This document shows positions 37,727 through 48,419 of a stretch of 64,000 nucleotides of DNA, piece by piece. Under the pieces are notes generated by a model that saw nothing but the letters and a program-made list of their open reading frames with translations, made no database searches and was not told where the DNA came from. This DNA is from Loxodes magnus (taxonomy: Eukaryota; Ciliophora; Karyorelictea; Loxodida; Loxodidae). Every line of letters begins with the position of its first letter. Position 1 is the first letter of the stretch. Position numbers and translations under genes: made by a program. The stretch is taken from positions 62,001 through 126,000 of the forward strand of contig CAMPDV010000017.1 in assembly GCA_946699065.1 (NCBI GenBank). The letters run 5' to 3'.

Positions 37727-38312
37727 ATGGAAGTTCAAAAAAAAAGTAGTCTCTCGCTCATCCTCTATATGCCGAATATTAGGGTAGAGAACCTCTGAAA
37801 CATATAAGCAAAGACATGAAAGAGCTTTTAGAATTTACAATATTTATTAATAACCGGACAAATTTAAGCATTTAAATGTTGGAATTTCCAATTGTTTAAA
37901 TAAAGAATAGACTTTAAGGAGGTAGCCAGAAAAAGGAGTAACAACTAAAAGAAATAGGAGTGGGTTATTTAAATTAATACCTACAAAGAAAATTAAAATA
38001 CTAAAATTTTAGATGAAATAAATAGAAAGGGCGTAGCAATTAAATAAATTTTACAACACTTGAGAACTAAACAAGGACAAAATATAGTAAAATCTAACTG
38101 CTACCAAATGGAATAATTTTAATCTTCTTGTTAACTCGGAGCAGCTGGAATAATATGGAAGCATGGGAAAACAAGACTCAGAAAATTCTGATTGAAAAAA
38201 GAAATATGGAACAATACTATAACTTAAAGAATTACCCAATACACTGAAGAAATAGACATGTATTGAAACATTTATTAAAGAGCTGCGCACCAACGAGGTG
38301 CTACGCGCTCTA
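37727..38312 (+). pseudogene. Unknown coding-like unit ending in the shared tail
   Basis: Two plus-strand frames are protein-like. The first half (to about 37,960) includes AHPLYAEYQGREPLKHISKD. The second half, in another frame, ends ETFIKELRTNEVLRAL at 38,312, where the last nine residues are encoded by the shared tail itself, followed by TAA and a TTTA run. No family was recognised. A frameshift or short intron must lie between the halves. It sits between a minus-strand ORF1 unit and a minus-strand LINE fragment, so it is probably another retroelement piece. Confidence 0.4.
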
Positions 38313-38345
38313 TAATCAAATTTATTTATTTATTTATTATTATTT
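38277..38345 (+). mobile_element. Shared retroelement 3' tail (hairpin plus TTTA run), plus strand
   Basis: AAAGAGCTGCGCACCAACGA, continuing through GCGCTCTATAATCAAATT to a TTTA run. Best-preserved form of the tail also seen at 31,332, 35,421, 45,757 and 60,754. Confidence 0.75.
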
Positions 38346-38354
38346 ATAAGGTGT

Positions 38355-39720
38355 TTATTTTCTGCTCAGTAATACTATTTTTGTTCACATTCGTGTTCTC
38401 CTTTTAGAACTCTTCCGCTTTTATTATTTTTTTCTTCGATAGTTTCTTTTCTACTGCATTATTTCGTGCTATGACCATTCAATTGGTAAATTTAGCATTT
38501 TCACTTGATTGGATGGCTTAGTTTAATCTTTATTCCTAAATAGTCAATTATTTCTGTGATTTTTGTAGGTCTTCCTCTTTATGTATTTCTAAGTATGTGG
38601 TCATCTTTTCATTTAACATTGTTGTTCCTTCCCATGTATGTATTATTGTCTATTTAATTAAGCCCCATTATTGTAGCTTATTCTCTATTAAATTGAGGTT
38701 CATCTCCTTGTCTAGGTTTCAAGTAAGCCTTCAGGTAATAAAAATTCTTCTCTTATTAGTTCCATATCTTCATTATTTTCTTCTTCAATATCTCTTGTTC
38801 TTCTGTCTTCTATCTATCTACGTTTTATTGATTCTTTGTTACAAGCGTCCATTATTTTTTTTACATACTTTGCTAATTTTCGTTTCTAATTCTTTTCTTC
38901 TTAATCAAGCTTTTATAAACTCATAAAAACTATCCTTTTCCTGCTCTATAATCTTTTCCTATTTCTTTTTTTCATTCAATTTTCTTTTCTAAGTATCCTT
39001 TTTTTCTTTTTTCTAATATGTTTTTGATATAATCTTTTATTATCAAGTCAGTTTTAGCTCTTTTTTACTCTTCTTAGGTTCTAATGAATTTTTCGAATTT
39101 TGCCGTACCTCATATTATATCAAATAGTTCCATTCCTTGTCTTTCTACTCCTATTGTTCTTAACTTTCTAATACATATTTATCTACTTTCTTTGTATTCT
39201 GAGCATTTTTCTATGATATGCCTTTCGTTTTCTCTTGCATCATTACAGAAAGGGCATTTGCTTGTCGCAACTAGGTGTCTTTCTTTTAAACAATCCTGGC
39301 TCCCATTACATCTCGTTCTTATTCTAAATATGTAGCATATTTCTTCTTTTCTATTTTTATTGTATCTTAGGTAGTTGGGTGGTCCTACTACATATTCATC
39401 AAATCATGTTTTTCTATACTATAGAGTTGTTATCATTTACTCCATTCTTTCTCTATCTTCTATGTATACTCTATGTTCTCAAATTGCACGATTAATGTTT
39501 TTCTTCCCTTTTTGATTATTATTACCATCATCTATAAATATATTTTTGTCTTCAATTTTTAATTCTAATTTTATTGTCGTGCAGTATTGTTCAAAAATAA
39601 ATTTCTCTTCTTTACTTAGGTCGAACATTAATCCATCTACTGTTTTTCCTTAGTTACCTATTAGTCTGCCTCTTAATCTCAGCGTTTTCTGCCATAGGTA
39701 ATGTTTAAATTTCATAAATT
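38355..39720 (-). pseudogene. LINE 3' fragment, minus strand (same family as 39.9-44.9 kb)
   Basis: Minus-strand frame contains PNYLRYNKNRKEEICY (near 39,390) and then a C-terminal zinc motif CPFCNDARENERHIIEKC (near 39,250). The plus-strand LINE has PNYLRFNKHRKQEICY at about 44,050 and CQLCNYRKEDEIHIIEDC at 44,168, so both derive from one family. The RT core is absent. Its 5' end abuts the 5' region of the plus-strand LINE, giving a head-to-head arrangement. Confidence 0.65.
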
Positions 39721-40609
39721 ATAATAACTTAAGGATTAAGAATACAGGAATATTAAAATTTAAAATGAAAAGGAAGTGTGATATTTAAAGAGTAATAAGA
39801 AAAATAATTAAAATTGAGTTTATTCACAATGTATACAGTAATTATAAAAAGCTTAGGAGTTATAAAAACGGATAGAGCTTGAACTAATATGATTTGAATA
39901 ACCCTAGGATATTGTAAGGATCATAACTCTAAAATATGACAGAATAAAACTGAGCCCGCTAGAACATAATGAACTTAGCAAAACAATATACCAGGACAAA
40001 GATTCATTACAAGGAAAATAAACCGAAAAATACAATGATAGTAAGAACACAAAAAATCGAGAAGAAAAATCTCAGATTCAGTAAACAGTACAAACGCTTT
40101 AAGAGTTTTGCTTCAGTAAACAAAAAACAATATAAAAAGGTAATAAGAAGATAACGAAGAAAAGGAACCACTAATATAAAAGAAATTAAATACTATTATC
40201 TGAGATAAAATAAAAATTGGTACATCTAATGTTAGGGGATTAAAAACAAATAAGGAAAAACTGCATAAGTTCTTATAAGGTAAGAAAACAGATATAATGG
40301 TAATTAAGAAATATTTATAGAGGAGATTGCAGAGATGTCATAAATATATGGTTATAGATCAATCTTGAAGCAGGAACAAAACACAGCAAAGAAGTGGCTT
40401 TTTACATAAAAGAAGAAATTATGAAAAGAATTAAGGAATGAGAGGTAGATAGATTTAACTAAGCATATATGTTTTAAGGAGGTAGAATAATATGTATAGG
40501 ATTAGACAATAAATTAGTCTTCTTAAACATATACGCACCCACAAAAACTGAGCACGAATAGCTTATTCCTTTCTATGAGGGACTACAATAATTTATATAC
40601 AGGGAGAGG

Positions 40610-41584
40610 CATAAAAAATATGGTAGAAAGTTTCAAAAAGGGCTTCTATACCACCTCTTTCTAAGCTAAAAAGGAAGAGAGGAAGCAGGAAACCTAAATT
40701 TCTAAACACCACACGTCATCTTCCAAAACCAAACCTTCTTCTTAAACCATATAGGAGCAACTCTAAACAACACCCCCCAGACAACCCTAGAAACACTAAC
40801 ATGCAACAATATAGACTGAGGACCTTCCCAAGAAGCAAAAGATTAGTAACTTTCAGGCCTAGATTAGGACATTCAACCCCTACGTGGACCTCGGAGATCT
40901 CAATAAAGAACAAATCTTAGGAATGACGAAGGAGGAAATGGCTAAGCTTATCTTAGCATTAATAGGAAAAAATAAAGACCTGGAAAAACAGATTGAAGAA
41001 CTAGCTTAAGAACAGCAAGAGCATTTAGAAGATGAGGAAATCCATGCTCCTAGAAACAAAAACTAAGCTGCCATGAATATTCGAATTGACGAATTCGACA
41101 GGCAGTTGGAATAGCTATATGATATGAACGAGAACATGCACATCAAGTTAGAGAAAATTGAAAACAATATTAACCTTAAAATGGAGAATATCAAGAATGA
41201 TATCAAGATCTAGACAGCACACTCCGTTCCAATGGAGTTGGAAGAGGTCTAGAATAAACAAATTGAATTAACTAAAGAAAGATACTTTAAGAAAAAATGC
41301 TTTATCTGTGGAAGAATAAACCATCTCTGAAGGAAATGCAGATAAAGAAAAGAGATACAAAAGAAAATTTGAAACGAACTAACCTAATTCTACCCAACTA
41401 GCAGTGGGAATATTTATAGGAAGAAAAGCAATATTCGGAGCAATCCACTGCGAAGACTTGATAGTGACTGGAGGAACAGACCACCAAGAGTTCAAGTACC
41501 TATCAGTTGGATAGGGAGTAGGAAACTATTAAGAAAACAATCCCTTCTCTGAATAACTTTAATTTAATTTAATACAGGGAGAGG
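40610..41584 (+). mobile_element. ORF1-only retroelement nested in the LINE endonuclease, with target-site duplication
   Basis: ATACAGGGAGAGG occurs at 40,597-40,609 and again at 41,572-41,584, on each side of about 960 bp that interrupts the endonuclease reading frame. The insert is somewhat GC-richer and holds one complete ORF1 and a short ACTTTAATTTAATTTAA end. There is no endonuclease or RT. The layout resembles mammalian HAL1 elements, LINE derivatives that keep ORF1 only. Confidence 0.75.
40622..41551 (+). CDS. ORF1 CCHC zinc-knuckle protein, intact
   Basis: Open from ATG 40,622 to a TGA at 41,549-41,551, about 309 residues, with TAA/TAG as Gln and two internal TGA as Trp. There is a Gln/Lys/Pro-rich N-terminus, a helical, probably coiled-coil centre (about residues 115-210), the landmark VPMELEE, then the zinc knuckle CFICGRINHLWRKC (Cys-X2-Cys-X4-His-X4-Cys) and a basic tail rich in Arg. 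Proteins of this type coat retrotransposon RNA and act as chaperones. This is the only copy in the window whose knuckle and frame are both intact. The final TGA could also be read as Trp, extending into the flanking duplication, but the AT-rich end that follows fits a stop. Confidence 0.7.
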
Positions 41585-44500
41585 AATGATGGATTAAAAG
41601 TATTAGTACTTGGTGATTTTAATGCGAACATTCCATAATTCCTACCCAACGAAATAAATTTAGTTGGTCAATATCTATTAGGCATAATAAGAGATTTTAA
41701 GGTATAATGCTAAGATCCCAAGGATGACCCAACTTTTATCACAAATACAGGTAAAAAAAGCTTCAAAATTGACTATTTTTTGACAGATTAAGACATTGCA
41801 CCTAATATAATTAGCACAAAATTCTATCAAAAAAGAATTGAGATCACTAGTCAGGATTAATAACAATAAATTATGCAATAAGGGAACGAAAATCTGCAAA
41901 AGTAAAAAGTCTATTCTATCAGAAACTAAAAAGAAAATAGATATAAGATTAATTCAAGAAATGACCAGAATAAATTTAATAAATGGGTTTTGAAAACATA
42001 AAAAATTAAGACTATTATAAAACATGAAAGAAAAAAATACAGGAAGGAATGGAGAGTATATGTGGATACACAAGTCAATAATAAAGAAAATACAATGAAT
42101 CGGAGGGAACAAAAAAGCTAAGAAGATAATTTAAAAATAAGCAAAAAAAGTGAAAAATTTTATAAGATAAGGAAAAAAGGACATTGTACTCACCATAAAA
42201 ATTAGATAAGAACCCAGAAGTAGATTTTGAAAAAATGAAAGAAAAAATAAAAGAAACTAATTCAATAGCTATCTTGACAAGATTAATCAGAGAAATATGA
42301 ATGATATTAGGAAGGAATTTAAAAGTACACTTTACAAAAGAAAATTACTGCTTGAACACTGATAAACAAGGAAGATATCAAAAATTTTCAGAATAGTTGG
42401 AAAAAGCTTTACAATAACGGAGATAATAACATGCCAGAAAAATTTAAAAATAAACATAAACTAATAGTTTAGATTGAAGACACTAAAGAATGTCTGCATA
42501 AAATAAGCTAATGAAAAGCTGCAGGACCAGCCCAAATCTAAATAGGAGTAATAAAAGCCGGAGGAGAGAATTTAATAAACATAACAGCAAAATTAATTAA
42601 AAATGTAATTCAGTCAAGGAAATTACCTAAACAGATTAAAGAATCCTACATTATATTGCTACAAAAAAAAGGAAACACAGATAACCCTATGAACTACCGT
42701 CTCATATCAGTTATAAATCACCTTTTTAAAATCATAAATCTCTGACTATTTGAGTAATTAAACCCTTATTTGTAAAGACGTGATGATGAATTATAGAACT
42801 GATTTAAAGCAGGTAAATCATGCTCTCAATAAATATTCAACCTAAGAACAATACAAGAATGACTATTAATAAAATCAAGAGACTACCGTCATTTTTATTG
42901 ATATCAAAAAAGCATTTGATTCAGTAATCGGATCAGATATATGAAAAATACTTAATGAGATAGAAGTACCTAAAGGAATAATAAGACTCCTAGCAGATAA
43001 TTATAAAGAGGAGAATATAAGATTAAGAATAAATGATCTGATCTCTGAAACTTAAAAAGGAGCAAATAAGGATGTGTCTGCTCCCCGAGATTATTCAATA
43101 TAATAATAAATTAGCTGCTGAATGAACTAAAGGAAAAAAGCTGGGATTACAATACAAACTGAAACGGAACAGGAAAAGAAGCAAGATATGTAGGTGCCCT
43201 AGCATATGCTTATGATATTGTAGCATTAGTTCTTCCAGATTAACTAGAAGATATGACTGATATACTATAATAAGGATCATAACGCTATAATTTATAAATT
43301 GCGGACAAAGCAAAATGAATGGTATGAAATGATAATGCATTACAAAATTAAGAGCTAATCACAATAAAGGAATAGTAATAGAGAAAGTGAAGAAATTTAA
43401 GTATTTGAACCATTGGATATAAGAAAATAATTCATATAAAAAAGCCCGGAATCAAGAATCTAAGAATGCCAGAAAACCCAAGCATGAATCTTAAGTAAAT
43501 TAACAATTTAGAAAGGAATCACTCTATATAATGCATCTATAATAATAAAATCCTTTATAAATAAATTATTTGATTATGGAAGCGAATATATTCGTTTCAT
43601 AGAAGAATCTATAGTAACAATTCTTTAAATAAATTGAAAATCATGCAGCGAAGATCAATAAGAGCTGTAATAGATGGATTTTTTGCGCATAAAACTGAAT
43701 CCTGGAGAATGAACGGCAATTACTGAAACTACAATACTATATGTGATAATGTAAGTTAATGTTATTAGAAGAAAATTGCTTCTAAACTAAAAATCAACAT
43801 TGGATAATTATGTCAATTAGCAAAGAGGAATAACTAATATTTGAAATATACTCAAGAAGGTAATGAGACACTTCGGCTTAATGATGAAATAATAATACAA
43901 GATAACTGAAAAGGAATAGATGGAAAAATATTTATAAAAAGCGATAATGTTCCATAATGATGTAAATTCCATTACACGAATGTAGAATATAATCACCTGC
44001 TAAAAATATAGAAGTGAATGAATGGAACAATTCATACAAGGAACACCAAACTATCTAAGATTCAACAAACACAGAAAACAGGAAATATGCTACTTATTTA
44101 GATACGGGCCAAATGTAATGGCGCAGCATAAACAATAAAAGAACGAAATCTAATAGAGAGTGAAGCATGCTAATTATGCAATTATAGAAAGGAAGATGAG
44201 ATCCACATAATAGAAGATTGCGGATAATACAAAGAATAAAGAGAATAGCTAATAGAAAATCTCGCGAACGTAAATATCAGTAATAACTAATGAAAATAAA
44301 CCTTCCTGTTTCTCAGGCTTGATGAAATAGTGTGAGGAAATTACAAATTAAAAAATTTTATACGAATCCTGCAAGTGAGCAAAAGAAAAGAAATAGATTA
44401 TCACATTAAAAGTTTCTGATTGATAATTAGAGAAAAGGTAACGGGGTTATATTTAAAAAATTCTTCCTTATTTGAAAACAATTGGCAAAGACTACAGAAC

Positions 44501-44910
44501 AGGAATCAACAAGCTTGCTAGAATTTATAATCGGTTATCAAGAGGACAAAAATAAAAACTTAATTTAGAAGCTTTATAACAATTCTAAGAAAATGTGGAA
44601 AGAAACTTGCGATGCGCTAAGAAAAGACTAACAGATAGCTTAACTATCTAATGCCAAATGAAAAAGTTAGAAAAGTAAAAGATAGAGTAGAGAATTCTAC
44701 TGTTCTAAAAAGACCTAATGATGGAGATTGACTCTAATTATTCAGATTATGATATAATAAATCTATTGGAAGAAGAATTAGAATAAATGGAAGAAAATAC
44801 GAAGATTCTGGTCAGATAAGATAATTTCCAAGAATACTCTTACTTTTGATTGGCTCTTAATTGGTCAACCTATCAATGGTGAAACCACGTAAATTAATTA
44901 ATTAATTCAT

Positions 44911-45379
44911 TATAAATTCTATATTAAAATGTAAAGCAAATAAAAGCTTTTATTTTAATAGATGCTTGTTTAATTTAATACTCAATTAGATGATAAAATT
45001 TCAATTTTTTTAGTTTGAATGTATTGCTTTAAGATAAATTAAATTATTTGTAATTGTTTATTTCATTTTTAATATTTAGCTACTTAATTAATAATTAATT
45101 TATATATTAAAATTTTATTAGTTTAGTAATACTTAAGATACATCATTTTAAACTAATATATGAAATAATAAATCTTTTATTTCTTAATATAAGTATTTTA
45201 TATATCTTTCTTAATCTATAAATAGAAAGTTTAATAAACTAATATAATCTTTTTTCTAGCATATAAGCCTTCGGATTTTATTATTTATATAATAACCTAT
45301 ATTTCATTTATAATAGTTTCTTTATATGTTTGAAAATAAAATATTTAATTTTGATCTAATGAATAGATATTTGTTATTA
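44911..45379. other. AT-rich stretch, nothing recognised
   Basis: No motif or repeat that I can support between the LINE 3' end and the SINE-like repeat. Confidence 0.3.
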
Positions 45380-45799
45380 TATTATAAAATAGACGTCGGC
45401 CGCGTCAGCCAAAATAGTAGGTAATCTGGTGTAGTGTATACTGCATTGCGAGTAATCTCGCACTAGATGCCGCCACGGGGAAGGGTGGATAAGCTCCATT
45501 AAGACATACCTATCTTACCCCGAGGGTTCTCTCTAGCAGTATGAAAGTTTGACTGACGGGCCTTCTAATTACCGACTTAATAACTATCTCTTATTTGGAC
45601 CTTATTCAAGAAGACTGAAGTATTTGACTCAATATTTAAGAATAAATTTTAATAAGAAGATTACCCATTTTGAGAAGCTGACACGACTCATCGGACCTCT
45701 AGAATTTTAACAAGAAACATGAGAAAATTTTCTTAATATTAAAAATTAATATTGAAAGGGCTGCGCGCCAATGAGGTACTACGCGCTCTATAATAATTT

Positions 45800-45830
<31 letters not shown>
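45380..45830 (+). mobile_element. GC-rich SINE-like repeat, copy B, most complete
   Basis: Starts with TATAAAATAGACGTCGGCCG, continues through a GC-rich body of about 230 bp with several short conserved hairpins, then an AT-rich part, and ends in the shared hairpin tail (45,757-45,795) and a (TTTA)n run to 45,830. The body contains GGGTTCTCTC, a weak likeness to a polymerase III B box. A short unit with no protein and a simple-repeat tail is typical of SINEs mobilised by LINE enzymes. Its origin (tRNA, other small RNA or retroelement end) is not clear. Confidence 0.75.
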
Positions 45831-46630
45831 TATCAAACTGATAGAAGTATAAGATTTAATATAATTAAGAAACTTACAATCATTTCAGTCAAACTTACAT
45901 TCAGCAAACTCATCATTCTTTGTCACAGAGTCCATTGACAAACATTCAATAATTAAATTTTTCTAGAACGCTCATTTGACATAAGATATAGAAAAGCAAT
46001 TGATTTTACATAATCAATTTTTGGATTGCACTGAATATCTCTCTAATTCCTTAGTAAAGGTAAGAATACTATCTAAAAGCATAAAATTAACGTGTGAAAG
46101 TGTTTTGCTACATATGCTTACTCCTATTTTCTCTTTTAATTATTAATAAACTAGTGATCTGAGAATTTGAAGATCACAAATAGAAAGACAATAATAATAG
46201 GAATTTAATAATAGACATTTTATAATTTCAAAGGCAAAAACTTAAATAAATTCTTTAATTGCTCAAAACTTAAAATCCTAATTAAACCTGCTTTCTTTAA
46301 ATCTTGAAAACATAGTCATTTTGAATATTTTTGTATTAAAAATTGAATCAATGTAAATTTGGATGAGCTTAAAGAAGTAGAAAAATTTATTAAGATTAAT
46401 AAGCAAAGATATCTTAAAAGAAATTTATTTAAAGACTTCTTTAGTTTTCCTTAGACTTAAGTTATATTTCCTGCATTTATATCAAAATCTTCTTTCATTT
46501 GCATATTTTATATATCTTTAAGACCCTTATGAGGAATATCTTAAATAATAAGTCATGATAGTTTTCTTAGTGGAATAAAGTAGGAAATAGATATTTGATA
46601 TTTAATCGTTAAATCAAATTGAGATAAAGT
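45831..46630. other. AT-rich stretch, nothing recognised
   Basis: No motif, RNA gene or repeat that I can support. Confidence 0.3.
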
Positions 46631-46634
46631 AAAA

Positions 46635-47260
46635 ATGACTTCTACCTTTATAAAGAAAAGGTATATATAATATTAATGACTAAAAGAAATTGAAGAACTC
46701 ATTTTCAGAAAATTAGAGTCTCTAAAAATAAGTTAAGGAGCTAAAAGAAAAAATTAAGAGCCTACTATCGAGTTTTGTGAAGATCCAGCAAAATAATAAT
46801 TCATTAAAAAAGAAAATCATCAGTAAATCTAAAACTTCAGAAGTTAATATATGGGTGGATAAAATAGAAGAGAATTTTAATAAAGTTGCAAAATATACAC
46901 AATCAATATAATTAAAACATTAATCAAATGGAAATCAGATAGACATTGTGACAGAGTAAATATAAATCTACAAATAGAGAAAAATTCCAAGATGCTGGCT
47001 TTGCAAGAATAGAGAACAGTTAGTGAGATAATGTTAACAATTTACTTTAAAACAAAAGATAGAAGAAACAAAGCTCTGGAATAAATAAAATTAACTATAT
47101 TACACAAAATAAAGACTATCTTATAGAAGAAAATTTTACTAAAGATTAGAACATCATGAAGTAATAGCAGGATTAAAAATATTAAAATGAAGAAGAAAAA
47201 GAAGGAGCAAAATGTCATATCATATTAGAAGATAGAATGAAGTACTGAACAGTAGAAAAA
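46635..47260 (+). pseudogene. Retroelement ORF1 zinc-knuckle protein, degenerate
   Basis: ATG 46,635 opens a Lys/Gln-rich segment of about 80 codons. A second frame from about 46,850 carries a helical part and a knuckle-like CWLCKNREQLVRQC near 47,000. Spacing equals the family motif CFICGRINHLWRKC, with Gln in place of His. A frame change near 46,850 and the lost His mark decay. No RT follows. Confidence 0.45.
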
Positions 47261-48419
47261 GAAGAATAGGAGATTCATTCTAGCAATAAAGCTTTCCTTT
47301 TCCTTAAATTTTATTATCCTAGAAATCCCCTTCATATATATTCCAAGAGCAACTTAACAGGAAGCAGCAGAAAATTTTTACAAATGAACTTAAAAGTAAT
47401 TAAATTAATAATGCTATCGCCACTTTAATTTATTATTATTATAATAAGTATTTGAAAAAACATCTTATATTGTTTAACTTTAATGAATTATCTAGCATTT
47501 ATATTTTTATTTAAAAATTAAATGAATAGCTCTATTAATATTTCAACTAAATATAGATATATATTTGCATATAGTTTCATTATATTAATCCAGTGTTAAA
47601 TGACCTGAATTAAGAGGTTAAATTAAAAAAGAAGCAAACAACTAACTTAAAATAAACGAAATTAGATTTATAAAAATTTAGGAAATAATTAATTATCGTG
47701 AGTAGGAGTGGATTTATCTACAGTATTTTTAAACTAGCTATATCTGATCTAACATCTATAGGATTATATTTATTAATCTCTTAGAAAATAAAATACTTTT
47801 TGCTAATCCTTTTTCAACCTTTTTTTTAAAGATTTTTCCTTTGTATTTAGCTATTTCATAATTTATTCTAGCTTGCAAATTTAATCTTTGTTCTCTAATA
47901 AATATCCTATTTCTTCTAAACTTAAGTTTATTAAATCTTAATTTACATTCTTCAAAATCAATAAATATTATGACTGTTTTTACAATATTCATTTTTTTGG
48001 CTAAATTTTATTAAATTCATTAGTATTTATAAGTTTAATAAAGCTTAATATTTCTAATAAAGTCTAAATCATTTTTCTGAAAATTTTGATTATATTTTTA
48101 ACTTAAAAATTACTTATTTCCACATTTGAAACTTAATGAAACCTTATATTTTTCTTTTAAGTTATTTAATTAAAAAGATAGCCTAGCATCGAGCCAAAGA
48201 TATTTAAAAATGCTTATACCCTTGTATTAATTTAAAGTTGTTATCTTTACTATTTGAATAAATTCTAATAAAGTACTATATAAGGTTAAGCTAAAAAGTT
48301 GGTTTATTTAAGTAAATAAAATTATATTTAATAAAGTCTAAGACTTTAAAGCTCTCTTGCCCTTAACTATCTATTTAAATATTAAAAATTAAAGTAGATA
48401 AAATCAATTCTTATTAAAT
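47261..48419. other. AT-rich stretch with one small possible gene
   Basis: A minus-strand ORF at 47,992-47,756 (78 codons, ended by TAG if standard) encodes a basic Lys/Arg-rich peptide. I recognise nothing in it and cannot tell it from chance. The rest shows no feature. Confidence 0.2.

Larger units (their letters stand above)
39880..44910 (+). mobile_element. LINE-type retrotransposon, decayed, with catalytic RT mutation
   Basis: Ordered LINE ORF2 signatures on the plus strand: an APE-type endonuclease start KIGTSNVRGLK (about 40,215), LGDFNA (41,609), an RT domain with NYRLISVIN (about 42,700), DIKKAFDS (about 42,900), QGCVCSPRLFN (about 43,070) and AYAYDIVALV (about 43,200), then a CX2CX7HX4C zinc motif at 44,168. 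It ends near 44,910 with a short TTAA run. The active-site YADD is YAYD, so an Asp needed for catalysis is Tyr. The frame shifts several times, for example near 43,060 and 44,075. The endonuclease is split by the nested ORF1 element at 40,610-41,571. LINE ORF2 nicks target DNA and reverse-transcribes its RNA there; this copy cannot be active. Confidence 0.8.
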
